NCBI GenBank assembly: GCA_949358305.1
Contig: OX442314.1
Span: 49,172,581-49,236,580 of the forward strand
DNA from: Strigamia acuminata
Lineage: Eukaryota; Arthropoda; Chilopoda; Geophilomorpha; Linotaeniidae
Direction of reading: 5' to 3'
Length of the DNA: 64,000 nt
Below, one piece after another: positions 1-10,900 of this stretch. Each line of letters opens with the position of its first letter. The stretch's first letter is position 1. A program made the position numbers and the translations under genes. The notes beneath the pieces are model-generated. The model saw only the letters and a list, made by a program, of their open reading frames with translations, was not told the origin of the DNA and ran no database searches.

Positions 1-1455
1 GAAGGCAGCGATGGGCACCGGTCGAACCGGCCGAATGCTTCAGACCGCTCTTCCCGGAGCTCCAACCCTCGTTCAGAGGAAGGGAACTTTCAGGACTCAT
101 CTGGCCGACATTACACGATGTCTGAGCTAGGCCGAGCCCTGCTGAACTCTTTCAGAAGAGAAGGAATCGATCTAGGCCATCCAGGCGACGAACATAATCG
201 CGCTGGAGAGAGGGTTAAGCGCAAATATGGCGTACGAAACGAACCAAGCAGTGAAGCCACGGGTAACATCCGCTGGCAACACTATATTCAAACGCGATTT
301 GACGGTTCGTGGAAGGCCGGAGACCGCTTCCTGGACGAAGTAATGCGTATCAAGAAAGCGACAAAAGCCACCGTCGCCGACATGCTAACCCACGGGCTAG
401 TGGAGCTAACTACGGGGTCAGCTCGAGAATGGTACCAGGGACTGAAAAACCCAACCTGGGACGATTTTCTCGTCCGTTTCGATCTCCGATACGGCGAGAC
501 TCCAGACGAGATCAGTAACAAATTACGGGGTCTACGACAAGCCCCAGGAGAAACATTAGCCGACTACGACGCCCGAGCGAAACTCCTGTTTGCAAGAGCG
601 CCGTACGAAATAAACCCCGCTGGTTTTACGATGATCTTTTACGGAGGATTATCGGCCCACTCGCAAAGAATTCTGCTAGACATGCGTGCACCCCGCACTG
701 GCGATTACCAAGATGTCAGTAACTATCTTCTAACAAACACGTTAGAAATAGAACAGCGGTATTACGCCACTCTGCCCCCGGAAGAAGCTGACGCGCACGA
801 GAAGCGGTTGCAGACGAGCGCCGAACGCCACAAGACCTCAGAAAAATTAATGAGGCCAAGTGAATATTTGAGCGGCATAATGAGTCTCACCGAAGCATCC
901 TTCGGACGAATGCTGACGCCTAAAGCAGGCAGTATTCTTCCAGCCAACCCGATAGCTGCCCCAAAGAAAGCACCGGCAGCGACGGCGATGCAGGTGACCT
1001 CGACGGACTCCACCCAGATGGAGAAAGTCGAAGAGACAACACCTCTCGCCACGGCTAAAGAAGAGGAGCCAGCATCGAGCGACGAGGAAGCCCTAAATGA
1101 GCACCTCGAAAACTTATCGACGGGATGCGACGATCAAGGTCCCTATTTGCACCATGCACACCGGGCCTTGGCAATCACACAATTCAGAGCACACGTGCAA
1201 GCAACAAAAGCGAGAGGAGCATTGGGAGGAAAAAGACGATTCCCGACGCCCTTCGTCCCGAAAAAACCGGGATTCACTCCCACAGGGGATAAAAGTAACA
1301 TCAAATGTTACAGCTGTGGAGAATACGGCCACTACTCAGATAAATGTGAGAAAACCGTCAAAGAAAAGGACATCATGCAAACCATGATGAAAATGATGAT
1401 GGAGTTAAGAACTGATCTGGCAAAAAACTTCCAAGCGCAGGCGTCGCCGAAATAA
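1..1455 (+). CDS. gag: Gag polyprotein of gypsy element A (5' end outside window)
   Basis: Structural Gag of a Ty3/gypsy retrotransposon; it would form the capsid and bind element RNA. The frame is open from base 1, and the residues just before the ATG at 118 (ending GRHYT) match the interior of the Gag of element B, so 118 is an internal Met and the true start lies left of the window. Seen: an Arg/Ser-rich start, a capsid-like core around bases 270-770 (AREWYQGLK, FDLRYGETP, YDARAKLLF), an acidic stretch near 1060-1110, and one CCHC zinc knuckle CYSCGEYGHYSDKC near 1306-1347. The gene ends at TAA 1453-1455, and pol continues in the -1 frame. By comparison with B (1026 aa) roughly the first half is missing. 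Confidence 0.93.
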   Translation, partial: EGSDGHRSNRPNASDRSSRSSNPRSEEGNFQDSSGRHYTMSELGRALLNSFRREGIDLGHPGDEHNRAGERVKRKYGVRNEPSSEATGNIRWQHYIQTRFDGSWKAGDRFLDEVMRIKKATKATVADMLTHGLVELTTGSAREWYQGLKNPTWDDFLVRFDLRYGETPDEISNKLRGLRQAPGETLADYDARAKLLFARAPYEINPAGFTMIFYGGLSAHSQRILLDMRAPRTGDYQDVSNYLLTNTLEIEQRYYATLPPEEADAHEKRLQTSAERHKTSEKLMRPSEYLSGIMSLTEASFGRMLTPKAGSILPANPIAAPKKAPAATAMQVTSTDSTQMEKVEETTPLATAKEEEPASSDEEALNEHLENLSTGCDDQGPYLHHAHRALAITQFRAHVQATKARGALGGKRRFPTPFVPKKPGFTPTGDKSNIKCYSCGEYGHYSDKCEKTVKEKDIMQTMMKMMMELRTDLAKNFQAQASPK

Positions 1456-1473
1456 ATTCAGCTTCGTCTGCGC
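1422..1473 (+). promoter_or_regulatory. -1 ribosomal frameshift signal, gag-pol of element A
   Basis: Slippery heptamer A_AAA_AAC at 1422-1428, in the right phase for gag (codons GCA AAA AAC). Six bases later a 9-bp stem can form: GCGCAGGCG (1435-1443) with CGTCTGCGC (1465-1473), one G-U pair, loop of 21 nt holding the gag stop. After a -1 slip the frame is open without interruption into pol. Heptamer, spacing and stem recur in element B. Confidence 0.85.
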
Positions 1474-4400
1474 CAGCCGCGGAAATTAAAAAGAAGAAAT
1501 ATCACACTGGACCCGCAGGTCATGCCTTGGCAGAGGCACAGATCAAAGACCGCATACAGATCGTTCCGAAGAAGGAGGAAAAAGTGACGTTAACGAGTAT
1601 GCAAGTGAGAACGAAACCGGAGGTCGACATGGATTGGACGGACCTTCCGTTCAATCTGGAGGTTGAGCCCCAGACATTACGCGTATTTCACTGCAATGTC
1701 ACGAAAGCACATTGCGAAACTCTGTGTATGCTGCCAGTGGAGATAGAAAACCAAAAATTGTTCGGTCTACTGGATTCAGGAGCGGATCGTTCATTCATAT
1801 CCGAAGATATAGTAAAAGACTTGGATATTGGAAAGAAGGTGGCACAAGTGAACGCGAACGTAGAATTGCTCACCGCCAACGGCTACGTCAAGCCGAAGGG
1901 CGTAGTTCGCATCATGATCGACTGGACGGGGGGGAACCTGTCCCACCCCTTCATAGTCTTGCCATCCCACGACAAAGTATTCCTCCTAGGGATGGACATC
2001 ATGGCGAAACTGAAAATTCAGCCAAACCCGATAACCCGTTCATGGAACTGGATAAGTCCCGAGGGAGAACGGTCAGTCCCCGTAGTTCCCCAAAAATTAC
2101 TGGACGAAGCCAAGGACAAAGAGGAATACGGAAGAGGATTGCGAAAATTCGTCCAAGATTACGATTTCGCAGCCTTCACTCTGGAATTACAGAGGAGTAA
2201 CGTCGTGGACACCCTGGTCGAGGAGGCAGCACTGCGTGTTAACGAGGCATCGCTACTAAGGCGAGTGCTTCGAAAGCATGAAAGAATTCTGACCAAGACA
2301 CCTGGTCGAACGACGGAAGCAACACACGAAATAGTCTTAACCACAGACAAGCCGATTCGAGTGCCTTACAAGGGGATGAACCCCCAGAAAAGAGACATCG
2401 TGACGCAAATGTGCCAAGACATGCTCGACAAGGGCATAGTAACGCAAGCCCTGGGCGAATACGCCATGCGGATCGTCCTGGTGATGCGTCCAGGCTCGGA
2501 ACCTCGACTATGCATTGATTATCGCCCCCTGAACGCGATAACGGTTATAGACCCGATTCAGATGCCGTCTATAGACTCGATCCTCCGGGAACTGAGCCCG
2601 TTCAAGTGGGTAACCACCATGGACCTGTCAAAGGGGTATTGGCAAGTGGAGCTAAAACCCGAAGACAAACTGAAAACGGCTTTCTACTCCCCGATAGGAA
2701 GACTAATGTTCAACGTGATGCCGTTCGGGCTTGTAAACGCCCCGAGCACGTTCCAGAAACTGATCGAAAGCGTGTTGGGAGATATGCTGCACGACTTCGT
2801 GTGGGCGTATCTCGACGACATCATAATAACGTCGGACACATTCGAAGAACATATAGACCACATCGATAGAGTGGTCTCTCGCCTAGCCAAGGCAGGACTC
2901 CACATCCATCCAGGGAAGAGCAAGTTTTGCAGGAAAGAGCTTGCCTTCCTAGGATATCGAATAGGAGTCGAGGGAATCGCGATTGACCCCGAAAAAGTCA
3001 AAGCAATAAACGGATTCCCCGCCCCCGAAGATATAAAAGGTGTCCAGAGATTCATGGGCATGGTCAATTTCTTCGGCCGACTACTCTCTGGTCTGGCTGA
3101 AGTGGCCGCGCCTATAACGGATCTCTTACGAACGGATAAAGAGTTTGAGTGGACGGTCCAGTGCGAGGCCGCATTTAGCACTATCAAGCAAATGCTGGCT
3201 GACGTCGAAAAGATGCCATTGCCGGACCTAAACCGACCGTTCGTGTTGCACACCGACGCGAGTAAAATCGGACTGGGTGCAGCCCTTCTGCAGACCCACG
3301 TGTACAACGGAATCTCGCAAGAAGTACCCTGTATGTTTATAAGCAGAAAAATACAGGGCGCGGAGAAAAATTATACGGCAACGGAACTAGAATGCCTAGC
3401 CGTAATTTGGGCAGTTCGGAAATTTCGCGACTATCTGGAGTACACGAACTTCGAGGTTCAGACAGATCACCAGGCACTAAGCTGGTTGATGAAGCTCAAG
3501 GAACCCTCCGGCCGACTCGCACGATGGCAACTGGAGTTAATGGCGTGCGATATAACAATTACGTACCGCCCCGGGAAGTACAATCATGTGGCCGACGCCC
3601 TCTCGAGAGCCCCAGCCTCTGACCCCCAGGGACCAGACGACGACGGCGAGGACGACACCCACCTCTTGTACTGCCCGACTCCACGGAGAATATGGCGTTT
3701 GCGAAAGGCGAACGAGCTACCAGTGATGGAGCCTGAAGATAGAACGTTTTGTGGTTTTTGGACTCGAACATACCAGCCAGCTGGGACAAACAATTCAACA
3801 TCCGAAATTCAATCTCCGCCCCCCGGAGAAACCCACAAAACACTACTACGCGCCTTCACAGCAAAAATTGAAGAAAAAACACAATACGCTCCACCCACGA
3901 GACGTGAGTTCGTCGAACACCAGGCAGCAGACACAAAATGTCAAATTATAACGCAATATTTGCTGAACGGCGAATTTCCGGAAGGGATGACAAACCCACA
4001 CCGCCGGAAACAGTTCGTCAAAGAAGCAACAAGCTACCTCATAGATGATGAACTCCTGGTAAAATACCACCCGACGTTTCAAGATGACCTCAGCGGAGCG
4101 GGAAACTCGGTTAAAGTGGTCGTGCCGGCATCGCTGCACACCCGACTGTTGTGGCTGATGCACGGACACCCGCTCGCCAGCCATTCTGGCGTGGCGAGGA
4201 CCCTTTATCGAGTAAAACAACTTTTCTTCTGGCCGGGCGCGCGGCAAAAGATAACGAAATTTATCCGACACTGCCCCCGGTGCCAAGCGTGCAGACCGCG
4301 AGATAAAGTGGCCAGAAACGCCATGTCTCTCGGACCCTACGCACCGTTTGACTGCTTAAGCATAGACTTGATGGGCCCCAAGCCCACAACGGGAAACAAG

Positions 4401-5558
4401 AACATGTATATTCTCGTAATTATGGACGTGGCCACCCGATGGCCGGAGCTGTACGCCCTCGCGAAGCCCTCGGCTGAAAACATAGTCGAGTGCCTTTACG
4501 ACGTGGCAATGCGATTTGGGTTTCCCAGAAAACTCATTTCGGATAACGGCCCCCAATTCCGATCGAGAATATATAAGGACTTCTGTAGAAAATTTAAAAT
4601 GGATGCATCAAACACCTCCACGTATAATCCTCAGACAAACCCAGTCGAGAGATTAAATAAAGACATAAAATATGCGCTGACAGTATTCACCGATATTCAC
4701 AATCGATGGGACGAATACCTGCGAGAAATCGCTTTCAGCATTCGCTCAACCGTGTCAAGAACACGCGAATTCTCACCGGCGTACCTCAACTTCGCCCGCG
4801 AATTAAGGATGCCATGGGACCCACGCGTTGCCGAAGCTGTTAACGTATTAGACCCATCGAGCCCACACGAGTACGTGTGCCGGTTGGAACAGACTATATC
4901 CGACACATACCAGCATATGATGGCGCATATTTTCAACATGAGAGAAAGAATCGCAGATAAAGAAGGCGATCTCGCTTTCGCGAACTTTAAAGTGAATGAT
5001 CTAGTGTGGAAGGAGGCACACACGTTGTCCAATGCAGCGAGGGGCATCGCCGCAGGTTTAGCCGACAAGAGGGACGGTCCCTATGTAATTGTGGCCGAAC
5101 ACGGCGGCAACGCATACCAACTACGCCGCTTAGAGGACAACAAAAATTTTCAGTCGATACATGGCCGAGATTTAAGGCCATATCTGCCAGAGTTTCCCCA
5201 AGAAATCTGGCTGGAAGGTCAGACACACAGCGGCCAAGGGGGCACCGTGGTCGACACGTTCCAAAAAACAAATGAAGCTGAAAATATAGCGGAGGACGAG
5301 GATGAATTCTTCGACGCCGAATCTCCGGCCGACGAGGCTCCAGCACAGCCGGAGCAAGCAATTTCGGAGAGGGAGGAAGCAGAAGAAAGTACTTCTGAAA
5401 TGGAAAATAAAAAAATTAGTAATGAGAAAAATGCCAACACATCGGAGATGAACGAGCAAGTAGAGTCACGATCTACGAGCACGTCGAAAATCAACCTTCG
5501 ACCACGACGAAGCAATAATCCGTTCATTCGGGACGGCAAAGTCGTGGGGAAGAACTAA
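1428..5558 (+). CDS. pol: Pol polyprotein of gypsy element A (PR-RT-RH-IN)
   Basis: Makes protease, reverse transcriptase, RNase H and integrase for the retrotransposition cycle. No ATG starts this frame after gag; it is entered by -1 frameshift at 1422-1428, so the first pol codon is taken as 1428. In order: aspartic protease LLDSGADRS (about 1764), RT with CIDYRPLNA and catalytic YLDD (about 2807), RNase H LHTDAS (about 3248), integrase zinc domain with H..H and CPRCQAC (about 4160-4290), catalytic core D (SIDLMGP), D (SDNGPQF), E (NPVERLN; 34 residues after the second D), and a GPY/F-type C-terminal module (DGPYVIV). No stops or frameshifts are seen. The tail is acidic and low complexity. 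Family membership is sure; the clade is not assigned. Confidence 0.95.
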   Translation, partial: LPSAGVAEINSASSAPAAEIKKKKYHTGPAGHALAEAQIKDRIQIVPKKEEKVTLTSMQVRTKPEVDMDWTDLPFNLEVEPQTLRVFHCNVTKAHCETLCMLPVEIENQKLFGLLDSGADRSFISEDIVKDLDIGKKVAQVNANVELLTANGYVKPKGVVRIMIDWTGGNLSHPFIVLPSHDKVFLLGMDIMAKLKIQPNPITRSWNWISPEGERSVPVVPQKLLDEAKDKEEYGRGLRKFVQDYDFAAFTLELQRSNVVDTLVEEAALRVNEASLLRRVLRKHERILTKTPGRTTEATHEIVLTTDKPIRVPYKGMNPQKRDIVTQMCQDMLDKGIVTQALGEYAMRIVLVMRPGSEPRLCIDYRPLNAITVIDPIQMPSIDSILRELSPFKWVTTMDLSKGYWQVELKPEDKLKTAFYSPIGRLMFNVMPFGLVNAPSTFQKLIESVLGDMLHDFVWAYLDDIIITSDTFEEHIDHIDRVVSRLAKAGLHIHPGKSKFCRKELAFLGYRIGVEGIAIDPEKVKAINGFPAPEDIKGVQRFMGMVNFFGRLLSGLAEVAAPITDLLRTDKEFEWTVQCEAAFSTIKQMLADVEKMPLPDLNRPFVLHTDASKIGLGAALLQTHVYNGISQEVPCMFISRKIQGAEKNYTATELECLAVIWAVRKFRDYLEYTNFEVQTDHQALSWLMKLKEPSGRLARWQLELMACDITITYRPGKYNHVADALSRAPASDPQGPDDDGEDDTHLLYCPTPRRIWRLRKANELPVMEPEDRTFCGFWTRTYQPAGTNNSTSEIQSPPPGETHKTLLRAFTAKIEEKTQYAPPTRREFVEHQAADTKCQIITQYLLNGEFPEGMTNPHRRKQFVKEATSYLIDDELLVKYHPTFQDDLSGAGNSVKVVVPASLHTRLLWLMHGHPLASHSGVARTLYRVKQLFFWPGARQKITKFIRHCPRCQACRPRDKVARNAMSLGPYAPFDCLSIDLMGPKPTTGNKNMYILVIMDVATRWPELYALAKPSAENIVECLYDVAMRFGFPRKLISDNGPQFRSRIYKDFCRKFKMDASNTSTYNPQTNPVERLNKDIKYALTVFTDIHNRWDEYLREIAFSIRSTVSRTREFSPAYLNFARELRMPWDPRVAEAVNVLDPSSPHEYVCRLEQTISDTYQHMMAHIFNMRERIADKEGDLAFANFKVNDLVWKEAHTLSNAARGIAAGLADKRDGPYVIVAEHGGNAYQLRRLEDNKNFQSIHGRDLRPYLPEFPQEIWLEGQTHSGQGGTVVDTFQKTNEAENIAEDEDEFFDAESPADEAPAQPEQAISEREEAEESTSEMENKKISNEKNANTSEMNEQVESRSTSTSKINLRPRRSNNPFIRDGKVVGKN

Positions 5559-5938
5559 AAATAAAAGAAAATGTGATAACATGGAGCGGAGGCCTTGTAA
5601 AATAAAAAGATTTACTTACGAGAGCTGCTGCACATGTTGAGACGCGAAAATTTGGCTAAGTCCAAACTTCGCAACGAATTGTCGCAGTCACCACTAACAG
5701 ACGAGAAGTTATGACGTAGCGGGCGACCACGTGACAACGAAACCACGCGGTCGACCCCGTAGCGTCATTGCCAGCACGGCGGATCTCGCAAAATACGAGA
5801 CGCGTTCGAGACCCACAATTCTCAGCGTCGATAGGCCCAGTTTCCGACTGTTTTTAACACGACGAGACGTGTTTTTGCTTCTCCCCCAAAGAGAAAGACA
5901 AAGACCTCTCAAACAAAACTTCATTTTCCTAAATTGAA
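5559..5938 (+). other. pol-ORF3 intergenic region of element A
   Basis: About 380 bases between the pol stop and the first ATG of ORF3. No supported gene. It is the likely leader or splice-acceptor region for a subgenomic ORF3 message; no promoter could be pinned down. Confidence 0.5.
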
Positions 5939-8900
5939 ATGGCCGATCGACGCAACCCACGATTAGAGCCGAGCGCATCGTCGAGAGACGAGAGCGACGG
6001 CCTAATCGTAAATGCAGAAGAAGATGAGAATTGGGACGAACAACCGCCGTTGCAGGTAAATTAGTGTGATTTCCCCAGAGAAATCACATAATTCTTTGAA
6101 TCTGTTGCATCCAACCCAGATTGGAGCGTGACTTGTGACTGATATATTTCTTTCTGTTTTATTGTTGATTTAAGGCTGGCTAAAAACCCGAGAGTGGACC
6201 CAGATTCACCTCGGAGTCAAGGCCGCCAAAAAACTAGAACAAAGGAAGTGTTCGCGGAATGGCGTCGTGGCAAACCAAAACCAAAACTAAAGGTTTTTCT
6301 TTCTTTTAAATTTAAACATCGTAATAAATTAAAATACGATTAGAGTTAAAATAAAAAAGTTTAACGTAAGAAATTAAAATTTAACGATCGGTTTTGCCTG
6401 CGACCCCTTCCAAAAAAGCGGATCACCTGAGTTCAAAAGTAGTGTTGGATCAGCGCTACGACGGCGGAGATCATCGCAGAACTGCGAAACAAGAAAATAA
6501 GACCGACGGCCGCAACAAAAGAAAGGAGTTGCTGCCACCGTCGATCTTGAGCATATTTCTGATCCCCATCGTTAACTGGGATTTATTATATTAATCTTGT
6601 GATCTAAAATTATTCAGGTCGACCCGCTAGAATCGTGGGACGCCCTGCCTCCGACGGCGTCAACCGCCAACAACATCTTTCGCGGAGCCCTGCCGATTTA
6701 CCTGCGGCAGGCCTATCCTGCAGAGACCAGCGCCTGGAAAATCCGATTGATGTATTCCAGGACCCTCGAGGAAAAATTCGAGCGATCAAAAACGCTGGTC
6801 GAGTGCATGACGAAGGAGATGAGGGAGCGAGTGGGGCCGCGGATCCCACCCGATGCGGATCCGCCGAGCCCCGTTTACTCCGGGTACCTGGAAGAGGCTT
6901 ACCCAGGCACGGTGGCCGAGCTGCACACCTCCCATAGGTGGAGCGAGGCCCCGACCTTGGCAGCCCGCCAGAGAATAGTGGACGACGAGATCAAACGCTT
7001 AAAGCGCACCGAGACTCACGGAGTAACCCGAGTTCTCGAGAGAAACGGTTTCTCCCCCGAAGAAATCCGTAGATGGCTTCGCGACATCGAAGAAGATCAT
7101 CTGACACCCAGATGGATACCGCCGGCGAATTTTACGGCCACGCAGTCTGAGATGTGGCAGTTATACCACGCTGGTATCCTGGGAAGTCGCCGCCATCACA
7201 GAAGATCGAAGCGTCCGGCGGAGTCCGCCCCACGCGGACCCGCACGAAGAAGACAGGCCGTCTCCCCAATAGAGGCCGGCCCGTCAACGAGCCGCGACTA
7301 CCGCAGCCGCTCGAGCAGCTCCAGTTCCCGAACTCGAGTTGTCGTGCGCTCGGAGTGTCGCCGAGTAGTAACGCTCGAGCCTGCCTCGCCAGACGACGCG
7401 CGGGCTGAGCGAACAGTCGAATCTTCCGCCCACTGGGCTGCGAGGACCGAGACACACCAAGATCGAGGAAAGAAAAGATCCTCGTTGTTCATGGCGATTA
7501 CCACACAGTCGTCAGATCAATCCTCGTCGCGACGAACCGTCTCATCACACCAGAGACCGAATTCTCCGACGGACGTCCCCCAGAGGACGGCCCAACGAAG
7601 ATCCGTCGCAGCCAGCACCCGGAGGAATCGAAAGCGCAAAGTACGTCAGAAGTTGCGAGCACAATCCCTGATAGCTAAGGGATTAGAGAAGGAGCGAGAG
7701 ATGGCCGCCGCGAAACGGTCCGAACCCCAGAGTCTCGGACCCACGGCTGGACCGTCCAGGCGCCAAGCAGAGATTGATTTGGGAGAGTTGACGGAAGAGC
7801 AAATGTCCCCAGATGAGTCGGACAAAGATGGGCCGGTTACAAAACAGGATCTGGCCGTAGCATTGAAGAACGCCTTCCGAGGATACGCGGCCAACCGGCC
7901 GTCGGGCTCAACACCGGCTGTGCCCACCGCGCTTGTGCCCCCACAAGTGCAATCGCGATGGCCGCCACTCCTCGAGGGTACAAACCCAGCCGTGACCGCT
8001 TGGACCCCTCCCCGGATGATTCCGGTGGGGGATCCAGCTCCGAAGCGGGTCAGATACGATAATCTACCCGGGCTGGGCCGTCCACCGTCACCCCCAACGC
8101 CACGAGTGTGTCGACCTTATCGCAACGCCGAATGGTACGCCCAGCGAGAGATGGACGCTCGATGCCGGCGTGAAGCGGCCTATCCCCCACTCAGCGAGCT
8201 ACAAGAATATCTGGCCGAATACGAGAACCCCGCGATTGCCGAGTTGGCCATACGACAGGCCGACGCCGCCCAAACCCACCACATCAATTGGGCGATCGAA
8301 CAGATGCGGACGCTGTCACAACAATTCAGTGGCAATCCGGACCGCGCTCACCCCTGCCATCGGAGCGGTTTGAATTTGGCAGTGACGAACGTCATGGCCC
8401 AGCTGCTGTCCCTGGGCGTCTTCTTGGACAGTCGGCAGGCTATGGCGGCCTGGACAATCGTCGACCGTGAGGGAGTTCACCTTCCTCGGGCGTTGTACCA
8501 GGTATGGGCCGGATGGACTCCTGAGCCCGCCTCGCTGCGCTTCGACCTGGCCAAGAATACGGAGAACCCAGGCCTGCAGTTTTCGAAGATGCGTTCGTTG
8601 GCATTCCGCTACCGGAACCCCGGAGTCCACCCTTCCTTGTTGCGAACAATTCGGGAGGCTCCGGAGATACCGGGAACGACAGCGAGCCTCCCACAGGCCA
8701 TCGAGACCGCCCCCCCAGAGGCGGCGGTCCAACCATACATACCGACCCCAAAGCCGGTATTCCCAAAGGAGAAGCGGTATGCGAATCGACCCAAATTGAT
8801 TCCGAAGCGCTCCAACCGAGGACCGCGAACTCCTCCGCTGCCCTCTCCTTCGCCACCAGCGGCAGAGCTGGCCGCTCTTACAACAGAGCCGGCTACGCCA

Positions 8901-9404
8901 CCGTTGGAGAGTCCAATGGAGATTCCACTTCCTCCATCGCCTCCGCCGCCCCCAGCAGCGCAGCTTTATTTGAGGCTGGGAGTGGAATACCCCTTCCTTC
9001 AGATGTCGGAGTTCACGCGACAACGCATCATTGACTCCGATGATCACGGCGAGTCGGTCCTCAAATGGCTGAACAGAGAGGCCCGATCTACCATGGACGC
9101 CGTCTTCCATCGCCGAATCTTGCGAGCCCACCGGAAACCCGGATCGAGCGCCGAGTCGCGAAGGATCCGGCTCGTTCCCGACCGATTCCCGGCATCCACC
9201 CGGATTTGGATCCACGAACGTACGGGACTGATTGGCGAGCCGGTCGGCGGTCACCCGCAGTACTTCATCAACGAGCGACAGAATCCTGCGGATCTGACAA
9301 CCTCTCTGCCCCCGGATTTACCACCGCCGCCCCCGGCAGTGCCACCAGTGATCCTCCGCCCATGCAGAGGAGTGCTGCCGGCTCTTCGCAGAGGAGAGCG
9401 ATAA
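5939..9404 (+). CDS. ORF3 of gypsy element A, two exons, unknown function
   Basis: Predicted join 5939-6055 and 6618-9404, giving 967 aa. Exon 1 starts at ATG 5939, is acidic and ends CAG|GTAAAT; the 562-bp intron ends TTATTCAG; both junctions are phase 0. The same structure is found in element B, with the shared exon-1 word DENWD and long similarity in exon 2: an early block (TQSEMWQLYHAGILG), an Arg/Ser-rich part, a central block (AEWYAQRE, NPDRAHP, SRQAMAAWTIVDREGVHLP), a Pro-rich part, and a C-terminal block (RRILRAHRKP, IWIHERTG, VGGHPQYFI). It has no signal peptide, no convincing membrane segment, and no polymerase or nuclease motif that I recognise. It sits where env would be but does not look like one. 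An open stretch at 6176-6292 inside the intron could be an alternative exon, but including it in phase gives an early stop. Confidence 0.75.
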
Positions 9405-9431
9405 AATTGAGATCGCTCCGATCCGAGATCG

Positions 9432-9448
9432 AAGCTGGAGGAGGGACG
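9432..9448 (+). other. Polypurine tract of element A
   Basis: Purine-rich run (CTGGAGGAGGGACG region) directly before the LTR start, the expected plus-strand primer. Element B has a matching tract at the same place. Confidence 0.7.
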
Positions 9449-10268
9449 TGTGGTGACCCAGTTGGATAAGTGTCCCCCCAGGGCGGATGCTTGTCCTCTG
9501 AGTCACTGTGATTGAAGAGTCGTTCCCCCCCGAGTTGGCTCCACCTCCCCATGGCAGGTGTGTGCCCCGAGGGGGAGGAAGCGGCTGATGGTCAGCCCCC
9601 ATTGGTTGATCGCCGGCCCTTCACCCCACTGCATAAAAGGCTGTGTTTCCCGCCTAAAGTCAGAACTTACACAAACGACACCAAGAACACAGCAACTACC
9701 TCACCGTCAGGCCAACTTCAACTACAAGTTAGGATTGATCGAGGATCGCTGAGTAAAGTGCAAACTGTAACTCTCACGAAGTCACTTGCGAGCTATTCCT
9801 GCGAAAGCACGAGAATAGCCCTTGTGAAATCACCCAGAATAATCGCCCAGACGATTATTCGCCGAAGTAAGTGTCCGAGTGCTTTGTAGGGAACCCCAAA
9901 GTTCCTAGACGAGGCCTCTGCGACGCTAAACAAACCCTAGACAACAGGCACGGATAGAAGACTCGAAAGAGCATTCCACCGCGTCCGTGAAGACGAATCC
10001 GTGACGAATTAACGACAACTCGAGACGCCGCCTTTGTTCCGCCGACCACGCGGAATCGACGACGCCATCTTGAGAAATCCTTTGTTCGACGCTGACCACG
10101 TCGACTCTAGAATTATTACTGAGTGTATTTTAAAGGCATAAAGCCTGGTGAATAAATTACCTGTTTATTTACATACATTTGGTATTCATTTGGGTATTTA
10201 CATAATTGATCACAGGTAAAGTATTACACGTTAGCGCTATTTAAACCTATACCAAGTAGGACGCGACA
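9449..10268 (+). repeat. 3' LTR of gypsy element A
   Basis: Begins TGTGGTGACCC and ends GACGCGACA, the same termini as the LTRs of element B (TGTGGTGACCC...GCGCGACA in sense). Length 820 bp. It holds a TATA-like CATAAAAG at 9632-9639 and AATAAA at 10151-10156, a plausible promoter and polyadenylation signal. The partner 5' LTR lies outside the window, so age and target duplication cannot be judged. Confidence 0.85.
9632..9639 (+). promoter_or_regulatory. TATA-like box in LTR of element A
   Basis: CATAAAAG within the LTR, about 180 bases from its start, followed by GC-moderate sequence. Position suits the U3 promoter; there is no direct evidence of a transcription start. Confidence 0.4.
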
Positions 10269-10826
10269 GGCTTATACACAGATAAATCTATGGCCATAAG
10301 TTTTCCTTATAATAAAATAGATTTATAATTATAAAGATCTAGTCAACCGCCATATCGGAACATGGTCGAATGTTGGAAAGCAGCCCAAACCCGACTTTTC
10401 AATATACAGACGAGTGGTTCAATAAAATGTTTGCAGTCAAATATTTCTGCAATTAAGTAATAATTTCAGCTTGTGTTCATGGATCTAGATTAAACAAGTG
10501 ATGGGCACCAGCAGTCTTTATTTTTCTGAATTTCAGACTTCTTTTTATTGTTGAATGAGCATTTTTTACGAATTAATTTATTTAAAGTATTTTTCTAACC
10601 AAATTATTTATGCAATTTTAGAAATAGTGGATGTACTTAGTTTTTTATAGTGGGGAAAGTCAGTAGTGGGAAATTTAGTTTTTTTTTAGTGTATAAATTT
10701 AGTGAAACCAAAAAGGAGCGTTAGTGGAAATTTCAATAAGTGGAAGAATTAGTTTTTTTTTAGTGTAAATCCAAGGAATTTTAGTGGATTAATAATATAT
10801 TCCCAATTAGTAAACTTTAATTTTCT
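10269..10826. other. Unannotated AT-rich stretch
   Basis: Nothing recognised. The part from 10620 to 10800 is low complexity with repeated TTTAGTG / AGTGGAA words. It precedes the 3' end of the minus-strand gene. Confidence 0.5.
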
Positions 10827-10900
10827 TTAAATAAATTGTGTGACGTTTCATCAACCACAAAAATTGTCAACTCTCCATACAACTTTGTTCGATTTAACTT

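Noticed and set aside
8316-9254. 312-aa frame opposite ORF3 of element A
   Set aside because: Antisense shadow; the plus strand carries the conserved protein.
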